This document shows positions 11,683 through 22,754 of a stretch of DNA of 64,000 bases, piece after piece. Made by a program: the position numbers and the translations under genes. Within the stretch, counting starts at the first letter, position 1. Each line of letters starts with the position of its first letter. Origin of the DNA: Cryptomeria japonica (Eukaryota > Streptophyta > Pinopsida > Cupressales > Cupressaceae); NCBI RefSeq assembly GCF_030272615.1, contig NC_081414.1, positions 889,001 through 953,000 of the forward strand, written 5' to 3'. The notes below the pieces were generated by a model that made no database searches, was not told where the DNA came from, and worked only from the letters and a program-made list of their open reading frames with translations.

Positions 11683-11831
11683 CTATCATTGTTTCTTCTT
11701 GCATTGCATTTGTTAGATCTAGATCTAGATCTAGTGTGTTTTCATTTCATTTTTATTAAAAAAAAAAAAAAAAAAAAGAGTGTGTTTCTTTGCATTGTGT
11801 GTTTAAATTTCATGCAATTTTTTATTTCAAA

Positions 11832-14072
11832 ATGTCCGACTTTTATTTGCAAAATGTTCATGCTTATGATGATTATTATGAGTATAGCCAAGATGAATTA
11901 GATGAAGCTTTAGATGAGTTTTTGAACCCTAAAGATGCCAAACCTTCATTTTACCAAAAACTCATAAACCTTGTTACTATGCCATTTCGTTGTGATGAGA
12001 AAGATAAGTTGAATGAATCCTCTCAAGGGTACATTCCTATCAACTCTTCCACTAAATCTAGTAACATGGTTGTTTTCAAAAATCCCCTCTATGAGGAGAT
12101 GTCTCCTTTTGAATCAAAAGATAAACCTTTTAATAGATATGATCATGCTTTGTTGGATGATGCTCTTGATGACTTTGTGGCTTTATCGAAATCTCTAAAC
12201 AAAAACAAAACCTCTAAATTGGTTAACATGATAAACTTGAATGAGCATAAAAAGCCTCTCTTTGAAGTCCAAGGTGCTTATCCTTCTCCCACCTTTCAAG
12301 GTCCTAAATCACCTCTCCTTACTATCCAAGGAGGGTATGATCATGATTCCTTTCGTACTCCGAATAAACCAATCATCACTGTGCAAGGAAGAAAACCTAT
12401 AAGTCCTTATAGTTATGCCAAGCAAATAACTAGAGAGAGTTATCATGCGGTTGCCCATACTTATCATACCAGAAATAATAGGCAGCCTAGTCCTCCTCCT
12501 GTTATTCCAGTTTCTCTTCCGAATCCTCAACCAATTCTTCCGCAAGCTCCACGTATTTTGAAAGTTCTTAGTAAGGAATATGATCTCATAGAACAACTTA
12601 AAGTTACCCCTGCTAAGATATCCCTTTGGGATTTGATTCAAACTTCTTCCGCTCATCATGGAATGTTACAAGATGCCTTGAAAGATTTGAATGTTCCTCC
12701 ACCGAATACATCTAGTAATATAGCATCTTTGGTTAACTCTGTGATGAATCCTAAAGCTCAAATTGTGTTTACCCAAGATGAGTTGCCTACTAGTGAAATC
12801 CAACATCAATATGATCCCTTGATGATTGTGGTTATCATGAAAGACACTGCTATAAGACGAACACTAGTAGATAATGGCTCTGGTCTTAATGTGTGTAGCA
12901 TTAATCTTTTTCATAAGATGAATGTGGATACATCTCTAATTGAGCCGGACTCTCGTCCTATTCGAGGCTTTGATAATTTGGCTAAAACTTCATTAGGTAC
13001 TATTACCTTACCCATCACAGTGGGGCCTGCTACTTTTCCTACTCCTATCCATGTTATGTTGGGAAATCTAACATACAACTTGTTATTAGGGAGACCTTGG
13101 ATTCACAGTATGCAAGCTGTCCCCTCTACATTGCATAGACAAGTTAAGTTTATCTACAACAATAAGACATATACCTTGATAGGTGATACCAATTTTCAAG
13201 CTTGTTTGCAAACATCTACTTCCAAAGGGGGTGCCTCTAAGCCGCCCTCGTCTAGTGGTGACTCTTTAAACAAGATACCTATCGGTGAATCCTCACTCTC
13301 TGATGATCAAAATTCTTTGGATGATTCTAGAGCTCCTAAAGAAGACTCTTCTCGACTTGAAACTACACATAAGAAGGATTTTGATCCTGAGAAGGTTCTC
13401 GCAGACGATGATTGGGGATCCCTTGATTTTAATCCTACCTTTGTAGGTGAATATAAGGTTCCTTCTAGAGAGCTTAAAGCTGAAAAGAAGGAAGAAGCTA
13501 AAAATCAATTAACACTACCTGAACCTATGAGTAATAACTTTGTGGCCACTTCTCAAACTTCTTCTCCCCGCACCTCTAATTCTGAAGAGTTTGATTCTTT
13601 GTCTTATGAAAAATTGCCTTCTCTGTCTGAAATGGCTGATTGTTATGGTCGTGGTTTTCGCATTTTTGCTAAGCATGGGTATCATGGAAATGGTTGTGGC
13701 GCTCACAAACAAGGAATAAAGGTTCCTCTAGAGAATAATCTTCACAACCATGCCTTTGGACTTGGCTATAATCCCTGTAAGCGCACTAAAGCTTCTAGAA
13801 GACCCTGTATTAGTGTTAATGCTATTTCTACCTCTCTGTCAATGCAACACCCCAAGTACATTAATGAGGATCCTTCGTGTGCTTGTGCTTTTGATGTTTT
13901 CCCTACCGATGATGCTTTAGCTGAATTTTTAGGAGCATATGATACTCTTCCTCGTTATCATCACAATAGGGGACTCCCTTATTGTTTGAACACTGAAGCC
14001 TATTTTGGAAAAGAGACGGATAACGATGAGATTGTGAAAGAATTCCCTCAGCTAAAGGATAATCCTCAATAA
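11832..14072 (+). CDS. pol: E1 N-terminal Pol part: protease and G-patch, no Gag
   Basis: The chosen start is the ATG at 11832 (MSDFYLQNVH); an upstream ATG at 11790 is in the same frame. Residues 1-230 are acidic and repetitive (two DDALDDF/DEALDEF motifs; repeated VQG motifs) and match no Gag. Residue 260 onward is shared with E3 (EYDLIEQLKVTPAKISLWDL). A retropepsin follows at about residue 347, where the active site reads VDNGSGLN instead of the D-G-G or D-T-G usual in the group. The LLGRPWIHSM motif follows. A G-patch (YGRGFRIFAKHGYHGNGCG) lies at about residue 600. The frame ends in TAA at 14070-14072, but the same frame reopens at once into RT, so this stop is probably a mutation within one Pol frame. 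Confidence 0.8.
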   Translation: MSDFYLQNVHAYDDYYEYSQDELDEALDEFLNPKDAKPSFYQKLINLVTMPFRCDEKDKLNESSQGYIPINSSTKSSNMVVFKNPLYEEMSPFESKDKPFNRYDHALLDDALDDFVALSKSLNKNKTSKLVNMINLNEHKKPLFEVQGAYPSPTFQGPKSPLLTIQGGYDHDSFRTPNKPIITVQGRKPISPYSYAKQITRESYHAVAHTYHTRNNRQPSPPPVIPVSLPNPQPILPQAPRILKVLSKEYDLIEQLKVTPAKISLWDLIQTSSAHHGMLQDALKDLNVPPPNTSSNIASLVNSVMNPKAQIVFTQDELPTSEIQHQYDPLMIVVIMKDTAIRRTLVDNGSGLNVCSINLFHKMNVDTSLIEPDSRPIRGFDNLAKTSLGTITLPITVGPATFPTPIHVMLGNLTYNLLLGRPWIHSMQAVPSTLHRQVKFIYNNKTYTLIGDTNFQACLQTSTSKGGASKPPSSSGDSLNKIPIGESSLSDDQNSLDDSRAPKEDSSRLETTHKKDFDPEKVLADDDWGSLDFNPTFVGEYKVPSRELKAEKKEEAKNQLTLPEPMSNNFVATSQTSSPRTSNSEEFDSLSYEKLPSLSEMADCYGRGFRIFAKHGYHGNGCGAHKQGIKVPLENNLHNHAFGLGYNPCKRTKASRRPCISVNAISTSLSMQHPKYINEDPSCACAFDVFPTDDALAEFLGAYDTLPRYHHNRGLPYCLNTEAYFGKETDNDEIVKEFPQLKDNPQ

Positions 14073-17000
14073 AGTAATCTTCTCATAAGTGACACCACTA
14101 ATGTTAAGATGGATCCTTGCAATGGAGAAAAGGTTATTAAAATTGGAAAATGTTTGGATGAAGAGGAACAAAAACAATATGAAGATTTATTGCATGAATT
14201 CCCCGAGATCTTTGCTTGGACATACTCTGACATGCCTGGTATAGATCCTAAGATTGTTACTCATAATATTGTCTTAGTCCCTGATGCTAAGCCCGTGAAA
14301 CAAAAGATTCAAAAAATGAATCCTAAGGTGGCTTTGCTTGTTAAGGCTGAGATTGAAAAGTTATTGGAGGCTGGATTTATCCGCCCTATTGATTATTCCC
14401 CATGGATTTCAAATATTGTCGCTGTGGCTAAACCAGATAATAAAATAAGAATGTGTACCAATTTCTGAGATTTAAATAAGGCTTCTTTAAAAGATGATTT
14501 CCCTCTTCCGAACATTGACATGATAGTTGATTCTATGGCCGGACATGCCTTATTATCCTTCATGGATGGTTTTTCAGGATACAATCAAATTTTCATTAAC
14601 CCTCAAGATCAATTCAAAACTGCTTTCACCACTCCTTGGGGTACGTTTTGTTGGATAATGATGCCTTTTGGACTTAAAAACGCCGGTGCAACTTATCAAC
14701 GAGTGATGACCCTTATCTTTCACGATTACATGCATAAGATTCTAGAAGACTATGTTGATGATGTTTTAGCCAAATCCATTCTTTGCATAGATCATATTAA
14801 GATCCTTCGTCAAATCTTTGAAAGGATTCGTAAATATCACATGTGCTTGAATCCCCGAAAATGTGTTTTTGGTGTGGATAGTGGAAAACTATTAGGATTC
14901 ATAGTTTCGCATTGTGGGATTGAGGTGGATACTAAGAAAATAGATGCTATTGTCAACATGCCACCTCCTAGAAATGTGTCTCAACTCAAAAGCTTACAAG
15001 GAAAAATTCAAGCTATTCGTAGGTTTGTATCTCAACTTGCAGATCGTACTTTTCCTTTCACTCAACTTCTCAAAAAGAATATCACTTTTCAATGGAATGA
15101 GGATTGTCAGCAAGCATTTGAAGATTTAAAAATGTATTTGGCTAATCCTCCTATCCTTCGACCGACTGAACCTTCTAAACCCTTCCTTCTTTATATGGCT
15201 CTGTCCTCTCATGCTCTTGCAACATTATTGGCACAACATGATAAAGATGGTAAGGAGTGTCCGGTTTATTATATAATTCGTACCTTACTCGATTATGAGA
15301 CCCGATATTCTGCGATAGAAAGACAATGCTTGGCCTTGGTGTTTGCGACTCAGAAATTGAGACATTATCTCTTAAATTCAGAAGTCCACGTCATGGTAAA
15401 GTTTGATCCATTGAAGCATCTTTTCTCTAAAACTGATTTATCAGGATGCCTAGCTAAGTGGGTTATGATGTTAACTGAATTTGACCTTAAATTTGTTTCA
15501 CAAAGGGCAATTAAAGGGCAAGCGTTGAACGATCACTTAGTTGAGGCCCCTTCACCTTTCTCCTTCCCTAACCCTGAGTCTTTTCCCGACGACTTCATCC
15601 TTTGTATAGAGAAAGATGAAACTTGGGAGTTATACTTTGATGGCTCTAAGTGTTGTACGGGATCGGGGGCAAGTGTTGTTCTGATTTCTCCTACAAAAAA
15701 GTCTATTCCCTTATCTTACCGTCTCAATTTCTTATGTACCAATAACATTGCTGAGTATGAGGCTCTTATAGCAGGAATAAAGGCAGCCTTAGCTTTGAAT
15801 ATAAAACACATACATATTTTTGGAGATTCTCAACTGATTATAAGACAAGTAACAGGACTGTATCAAGCAAAACAAGACAAGTTATCACAATATAAAGACC
15901 TTGCTATCTCTTTGTTACAAAAATTTGATTCTTACACCATAGAACCTGTTCCTCGAAAAGATAATCAACATGCGGACGCAATGGCATGTGTGGCTTCTCT
16001 TGTATCTTTAGAGGACCCCGTGGTTGATCTTAAATTTGTTATTCACAACCTTACTTCTCCAGCTATTGTAGATGATTCCAGCCTGGTGACATGTTGTGAC
16101 TTCATAGACTCAGATGAATGGTACTCGCATATTGTAAGATACTTGACTGATGGTACCTTTCCTGATTCCACCAATAGGAACACCAGGGCTAGAGTTCGCA
16201 AGTTGTCTGCTAGGTATATCATTCTTTCTAATGTTCTTTACCAAAGGGGTTATAACGGTCTTCTCCTTCGCTGTCTTAACAAATCAGAAATCCCTATTGC
16301 TCTTGAAGAGGCGCATTCAGGTGCCTGTGGGGGGCATTTTGGAGGTAAATCCTTGGTTCAAAGATTACTTCGTATGGGATATTATTAGCAAACTATGCAG
16401 CAGGATTCTTTTTCATTTGTTAAGAAATGTCACCAATGCCAACAACACAATAATTTGATTCATGCTCCTGCCCAAGAACTCCATTCTCAGGTAGCTTCTT
16501 GGCCTTTCTCTGCATGGGGGTTGGATCTCATCGGTAAAATCTCTCCTCCTTCATCTCAAGGACATGTTTTCATTATAACCGCAACAGATTACTTTACAAA
16601 GTGGGTAGAAGCTGTTCCTCTTCACTCCACTACAGCTGAAGTGATTTGTCGATTTCTTCTAGAAAACATTATTTCTCGATTTGGGATACCTTCCACTATA
16701 ATCTCTGATAATGGGACATCATTTAAGAATAAAGATGTGAAGCAATTCCTCAAGAAATATCATATCAAACATCGATTTTCTACACCATACTATCCTCAAT
16801 CAAATGGTCAAGCCGAATCATCCAATAAAATAATCGAACAAATTCTTCGCAAAACCGTGAATAAGCATGGTAAGGACTGGAGTACTCAGCTAATCTATGC
16901 TCTTTGGGCCTACCGAACGAGTGTACAAATTGCCACGGGAACTACTCCTTATAATCTTGTTTATGGTGCTGATGCTATTATGCCTTTAGAATTAGAGATT

Positions 17001-17378
17001 CCATCACTTAGAGTTTCTCTCAAAGGTATAATAGATGATGACTCCTATAGAGAACAAAGACTTCAACAGCTTGAGATGCTTGATGAACAACGTATAAATG
17101 CTCTTGAGCATATTCAAGCGTATCACAAAACTCTACAACGAAACTATAATGATAAGGTTATTCAATGTTCCTTCTCAGTGGGTGACTTAGTGCTCTATGA
17201 GAATCAGTGCAATGTGAATGCCTTACCTGAAGAAAAGGGAAAATTCAGTCCTAATTGGCTTGGACCGTATATCGTTATTGAAGATTATGGATCAGGTGCT
17301 TACAAAATAGCAGATGTAGATGGTACGCCTCTTAAAGACCCTATAAACGCTATGCACTTGCGTAGATACTATGCTTAA
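14073..17378 (+). pseudogene. pol: E1 Pol: RT, RNase H, second RNase H, integrase
   Basis: This is the same frame as the protease part, broken by TGA at 14466-14468 (after MCTNF, in the RT motif where family members have an arginine) and TAG at 16386-16388 (after RMGYY, where a tryptophan is usual). RT has FMDGFSGYNQI and the catalytic YVDD at about 14751. The first RNase H follows. The additional RNase H begins at WELYFDGSKC (about 15628), with EYEALIAG and GDSQLI. Integrase has the H-H-C-C zinc motif (CHQCQ near 16430) and the D, D, E residues near 16516, 16706 and 16811. The C-terminus is a GPYIV-type tail ending LRRYYA. It is decayed but otherwise complete. Confidence 0.88.
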
Positions 17379-17979
17379 TTCCTCATTCCTTATCATTTAT
17401 CTATTTCCTTTCTCACTTCTTCAAAATTGGATAACATGTTAACATATCTTTGATTAGAGCAAATAGAATTAAAAGATGTTTTGTTTAAGCTATATTGCTT
17501 CGCTCCTGAGAAGCATGTGTCTTTACTTTATGGTTTGTCTTGAATTCATTTATGTAAATTACAAAAGATTTACATTTGCATTATTTTGACATATTATACA
17601 ATGTTTTTATGTGTTAAGTTGAATCATGTCATGTTGTGTTTAAATTCAAATTAAATCACATTGGTTATATGATTCATAGGCTTAATACATACTTTCTTCC
17701 TTATCATCAATATAGTACTTGATCAAATATTTTAATTAAGTCACACATGTATCAATTTAATCATGGAGCATTGAGAAATCAATCACATGGAAATTAAATT
17801 CAGAACATACATGTACATCTACCAAATGTATTAACTTTAATCACAATACACATTGTTTAGGCATTAAAGACAACACATTTGAAACAAAGAAGCATGTATA
17901 TATATATATATATATGTGGATCAATATACAAAGGTAGGTCACTACACATCCAAAATGTGACCTACCCTACATCATAAAA
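17379..17979. other. E1 region between integrase and the PMD gene
   Basis: AT-rich and non-coding. Contains a (TA)n run at 17897-17916. No other signal was seen. Confidence 0.5.
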
Positions 17980-20488
17980 TCATCTCCTATCCCTAGGGCT
18001 GGTGGTTGGAGAGTGACGACTAGATGCTCCCTCCTGATCCAGCTGTGCAGGTGGACCCATGGGGGTATACCATGATATAGATTGTGAATGGCTCCGAGAG
18101 GAACTCCTACGATCCCTATCTATAAGGATAGCGCGATACGAGGTAGCCTCGGCCTGAGCTGCTGCTAGATCACACTGTGCTCGCTGAAGGTCCTCTGATA
18201 GGGCCCGCTCTCTCTCCCTCCATATCTCTACCTATACTCAAAATGGGGAAAACAAATCATCATGCCGACCTGCGTTCCCTTGAGGTCTATAAGCAACCTG
18301 TGAGGAACTAGGGATCTACACTATCGTAGAGATATCTGTCACTGCTTGCTGGATCAAGGAGCGCCACTCCTACACATTAGCTGTAGCAGTAGAACAAATT
18401 TTGTGTTAGTACCATTTTATATCATCAAAACATCAATCAATCAATATAAACCTACTATACGTGGATCTCCCTCACACCAGTAGGGATCATGATATGGTAG
18501 CATCTGTGACTGGGAACTACTAGGCTCCCCACGTTCGAGCGATCTGTGTGCGATAGGTGCAGGTCTCCGTAGCGCCTCGTGTTCCCCCTTTTGGGGAATA
18601 ACGGGAGGATCTAAGGCTACGGTATCATCCCCTAAATGGTGAGGAGCTGCATCTGACTCCTCCTCATCATCTCTATCCTCATCTGCATCCTCGTTCTCCC
18701 CATCATCATCTCTCTCCTCCTCATCGTCATCCTCATCCTCCTCCTCCTCGGCACTAGGCTGATCTCCTATAGGCGGATCAAGACCTTCTGCCTCCTCATG
18801 ACCCTCTCCCTCCTCTGGCTCCTCCGATTTGGATCCCTGATCCTCATCTCGATCTCCATGCCTCCATGGACCTGGATGGCTTGTCGGGTGATCTGGTGGA
18901 AAGATAGGCCCTGGGTATGATCTCATAAACCAGGAATGATACCTGCGCTGTGCCCCGGGGTCTGCAGCATAATCAATGACCACATCCTGATCGAACCCCT
19001 CTATATCGGTGATCTCGATATCGTCTATCATCAGTCTCGCTACTGCTCTGGGTCTGGGAAGGACTCGTGAGTGTCAAGTATAGATGGGCACATCGGCTGG
19101 GACACATTGCTCTAGCCCGAACTGCCTCTGTACTCGGTCAAAATAGAATGGGACTATGATGTGTGGATATCGTCCTCTCTGTAGGCGGTTCCTCTGTAGG
19201 CATGCTAACTGTCTCTCCATCCCATCCCATTTGTGCATCCGTAGATATGGTCTCCACACGGTCACCTCGGCTGTCAATCTGTCAACTATCACTCTCCAAT
19301 ACAATAGATCTCCAAATCTCCACTCACTGGTAAGTGGATAAGCAAATACCCTAGGCCACTCGCTAGCCGTACTCATCGGATAGCCGACAGGCCTGGTGCA
19401 TGTAAAGTGCTCAAATATCCACACCTGCAGAAGTGTGCATGTCATCAAGTTGCAACCCTATCCGAAAACATACTCCTCGAGGTCGTGATAGAGATGTGCA
19501 AGCATACTCCGACCCCAGGCATATACTCTCCTGTGTCTCTCCATAGCCCTGATGCACCACGTGAGACCCCCATGCATGTGTGTACCTCGCCCATTAGGGT
19601 AGACAGCTAGTGCAATGATGGCTATCATAAGACGTCTCATGAGGGGCACCTCTCCTGTAGGATGTAAGAGCCAGCTGACCATGATACGACCTCTCATCTC
19701 GCTCGGCATGACTCTCCCTATGCAATATACCTGCTCCCTCTGATGATCCTCTACTGACCGATCGGTCGCATATGTCACAGTAGCTGCTCTGATCGGTAGG
19801 CGAAGAATGCGGTACACATCCTCAAGTGTCACCGTCATCTCCCCTACTGGAAGCTGGAACATGCATGTGTCAGGATCCCATCGCTCCATGAATGCCATCA
19901 GCATCACGGGATGAAATCGGATGGCCGGCATAAGAATCATAGACCACAAACCTACTATCGACAATGTGTCTCTCTCTGCCTGAGTGAGTCGGGGAATCTG
20001 ATCTCACAAACTGCGAAGAATCTGTCCCGCCGTGTGCTCTCTCATATACGGGAGACCCTGCATCACAAAAACATAACTATAATCAGTACTCAATCATCAA
20101 AAATCATTCATGCAAAACTGTCGAACATCATATGCTAACCCTGGCATCTCTCACCAAGTCCTGATTGGGGCCATGGTGCCTTGTCAGGGACCATGGCGCC
20201 CTGAAGGGACGATGGCGCCCTGTCAGGGACCATGGCGCCCTGAAGGGACCATGGCGCCCTGAGGGGACCATAGCGCCCTGAAGGGACCATGGCGCCCCAC
20301 AGGGACCATGGCGCCCTGTGTGGGACCCACGGTCAGGTTCCAGGGCCCGTAAACGATCACAGAAAGTCAAATGCAGAAAATCAAAAGTCAACATTCGGTC
20401 AACTCACCTCGTCCAGTGGCTCGTCGTCGATCACGGCCTGTCGCATGATCTCAATCCTCGTGGGACGCTCCGGTCGTCGTGAAGGCAT
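17980..20488 (-). pseudogene. Captured plant mobile domain (PMD) gene, antisense in E1, 3 exons
   Basis: Exon 1 (20408-20488) runs from ATG (MPSRRPERPTRIEIMRQAV) to a GTGAGT donor. Exon 2 (18452-20057) starts after a TGATGCAG acceptor in the matching phase and encodes the PMD: FQLPVGEMTVTLEDVYRILR, then WGRSMLAHLYHDL, then WIFEHF and a WRPYLRMHKW-type segment. Its C-terminal part is acidic (long E/D runs near 18650-18750). Exon 3 (17980-18380) encodes a helical stretch (IWRERERALSEDLQRAQCDL) and a Ser/Arg-rich tail. Seven in-frame stops (for example after ILRSL, EEYVFG and DVPIYT) make it non-functional. PMD proteins such as MAIN/MAIL1 act in the plant nucleus, and Tat-type elements are known to carry extra, often antisense, ORFs. 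Confidence 0.7.
20167..20319. repeat. Minisatellite in PMD intron 1, eight GGGACCATGGCGCC units
   Basis: Eight units of about 18-20 bp, each containing GGGACCATGGCGCC or a one-base variant, alternate with CTGAA and CTGTCA linkers. The array lies wholly within the predicted first intron of the antisense PMD gene. The core resembles one arm of the E1/E2 hairpin module. Confidence 0.7.
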
Positions 20489-21050
20489 GATGATGGCTAT
20501 GTGGGCTCCACTACAATGAACAATACTCAGAATCAACAAAGTGACAAATGCAAATGTCACTTTCAAAGGTATATACTTTCATTCTTTTACATTTACTTTC
20601 AAAACCCTAATTTTCCTCTATCACTCATTTCATCATAACTTGAGTTTGGGAGATGCGATTTTCAAACCGTTTGTTGCGTAGGAATCATATTTTCGCTCCC
20701 CTACTCTCAGGATGTTCCAAAAAGTGCTCTGATGAAGCCTTTTTAGTGAACATCCCTCATCAATACTCTCTTACACAATTTGTCGTAAGTAAACATGCTA
20801 CCCTGTTTCACCTCCCTAATAAGCAAGTCGTAACAGGGGGGGGCATATAGCTACTCACAAATTTCATCACCTTCCTTAGTAAGCATTAGGTGATTTTGTG
20901 ATCTAACGTGTGTTTTGTAGGGTGCGGTTCCTAACTGTGTACTGCAGATACCGCTGGGGGCTTCGTTTGACAACTTATGGATATATCCTTTTTCAAATGA
21001 TGTTTACTTTCTGTACTTTAGCTTGCATATGCACGTAGTACTCATATGAC
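20489..21050. other. E1 3' non-coding region
   Basis: No gene. The last 120 bp (CGCTGGGGGCTTCG, GTACTTTAGC and the polypurine tract) resemble the matching part of E2 read on its own strand. A G-run (GGGGGGG) is at about 20837. Confidence 0.5.
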
Positions 21051-21069
21051 CGCTAAAGTGGGGGCTAAA
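21051..21069 (+). promoter_or_regulatory. E1 polypurine tract
   Basis: CGCTAAAGTGGGGGCTAAA directly precedes the 3' LTR. It primes plus-strand synthesis. The reverse complement of 23973-23991 in E2 is identical over all 19 bases. Confidence 0.75.
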
Positions 21070-22728
21070 TGTAACGTCATAAATTGTACGCACCTGCTAA
21101 AGCAGTACAATTTAACACCTAGTTTAGCACCCGCCTTGGCACAGTTGCATTTTACATTACATTTCCCCTTTAGCACTTAATTAATCAAATTAATTAGGTC
21201 TAAAGGTTCTATTTCATCATTTTCCACATCATAAAGTTGGGCCCTTTCATTAAAGCGTGCCCCTTTCATTTTATTCTTCCAATACACTACTTAATCAAAA
21301 ACCCTAATTAGGCCCTATTCTGAGCTTGGGGGCTTGATTTCGAGGGTCAAAACATCTCGAAATCACCTATAACTTCGGGATTCTCTCTAAAATCATCATA
21401 TCTGACGGCCCTGAAAATTTGGTGAAAAGTTGTTGGGACCGTGGCGCCCGGAGTGCACACGGTCCTGGACATTTTTCCCAAAATTTTAGGAGCGCGATCC
21501 AATCATAAAATAAAGCTTAACCCCAAGAAATTGGCGGGATATTCAATCTCTAGGTCGGCCGAAAATTGGAATTGAGACCTAGGGTTTCATACATAAGAGC
21601 TCTCTTTCTTCATTTGAAGGGATCCAAATTTTGTTTTCAGGAACCTCATATGCAGCAAAAGAGCAGATCTTTGAAGACTTCAACAACTTTCAACATCCCT
21701 CTATCAAGCATTTATCAAATCCATTCATCCATTTAGGGCTTGGAAGACATTGAAGAACAATAGGAGATTACCGACTGAAGATTGGCTTGTACTCCTCCCT
21801 TGAGGGTTGGGTATGATTTCATGTTGTTTTCATGTCTTTGCATAAGCTTCAATATCTCATTTATTCATGCTTTAGATCACTTTGCATCTTGATTTAGAGC
21901 ATTCACATTATCATTAACAAGCAATTAGGGTTTACTCTCTAGGTTGCTCTAGTTTGCTTACTTGCATTTTAGATCTTGCACACACACAAGGTCTGCACAC
22001 ACATTACTTTTACAATACAACTTGGCTATTCGTGGAGGTGGAAATCACCAAAGCGGGGGTTTGACTAAGGCAAAACCCTATATAGCTGCCCAAACACCTT
22101 TTTCAGATATAAGTGTAGGTTTTGAGACTCGGACGAAACCGCAGGTTGCAGATCCGGAAAAAGCAGGTCGAGACAGCACCCCACATCAAATTGCAGAGCA
22201 GAATACCAGGACAGGGGCGTGGGGCGCCCTGGTCCTGCCAGGATAGGGGCGCTGGGCACCCTGGTCCCTGGGACAGAGGCGCTGGGCGCCCTGGTCCTCT
22301 TGACAGACAACATTTCAGACAGTTTTCCAAAGTGCAAAACAGCAGTTTCAGGTGCAGTTCTGGGACAGAATCAGGACAGTGGCGCTCGCGCCCCCGTCTC
22401 AAACATTTTCAGTCAAACTTTGACTCCGGGTATGCATCTGCATTCTTGTTTTATCCTTGTGTTTACAACTTTCCATTGTTTAAGTTCAATTTTGCAATCT
22501 TGTTGTTAGCTCATACTTCCATTTTAGGGTTAGGAATTGAACTTGCATAATCTTACCTTTCAATTTACAACAAAGGAATAGAAACCCTAATAGGTAGCCT
22601 GTGGCTCTCTCTTCCACAAAAAGAAGTAGCCAATTGTGTGATACCTCTAGGCTCTTTCGTATTCCGTAATGTGTGACAAAAGGTAGGATTAGGGCATGAT
22701 AACCTAGTCTCGCTTTTTCCCCCACACA
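21070..22728 (+). repeat. E1 3' LTR
   Basis: A second copy of the 10001-11660 LTR, TGTAACGTC...CCCACACA, followed by TSD GAATG at 22729-22733. Many differences from the 5' copy are transitions. Confidence 0.92.
21435..21466. other. Hairpin module copy 2 (E1 3' LTR)
   Basis: The arms are GGGACCGTG and CACGGTCCT. Compared with copy 1, two base pairs have changed on both sides (A-T to G-C), so pairing is kept. Confidence 0.6.
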
Positions 22729-22733
22729 GAATG

Positions 22734-22749
22734 AATGATATATTTTAAT
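22734..22749. other. CACTA sequence between E1 and E2
   Basis: Only these 16 bp, plus the two adjoining TSDs, separate E1 from E2. They continue the GAATGAATG-type target tract. Confidence 0.7.
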
Positions 22750-22754
22750 AATGG

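Larger units (their letters stand above)
10001..22728 (+). mobile_element. E1: Tat-like Ty3/gypsy LTR retrotransposon lacking gag
   Basis: Two LTRs of 1,660 and 1,659 bp (TGTAACGTC...CCCACACA) are flanked by the 5-bp TSD GAATG (9996-10000 and 22729-22733). Between them lie a primer-binding site, one long frame for protease, G-patch, RT, RNase H, a second RNase H and integrase, an antisense PMD gene, and a polypurine tract. There is no Gag domain or zinc knuckle. The second RNase H and the antisense extra gene place it in the Tat/Ogre group. LTR divergence is a few percent by eye, so the insertion is not recent. Confidence 0.9.

Noticed and set aside
11790-11831. Upstream ATG of the E1 protease frame
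   Set aside because: The 14 extra residues are hydrophobic and unlike the rest. The ATG at 11832 gives a sensible MSDF start and follows the leader.
20128-20394. Minus-strand 88-aa frame rich in GRHGP
   Set aside because: It is the translation of the intronic minisatellite. The splice sites of the PMD gene place it inside intron 1.
22122-22550. 142-aa frame in the E1 3' LTR
   Set aside because: It spans the LTR minisatellite, is not conserved as a frame between the two LTRs, and has no domain.
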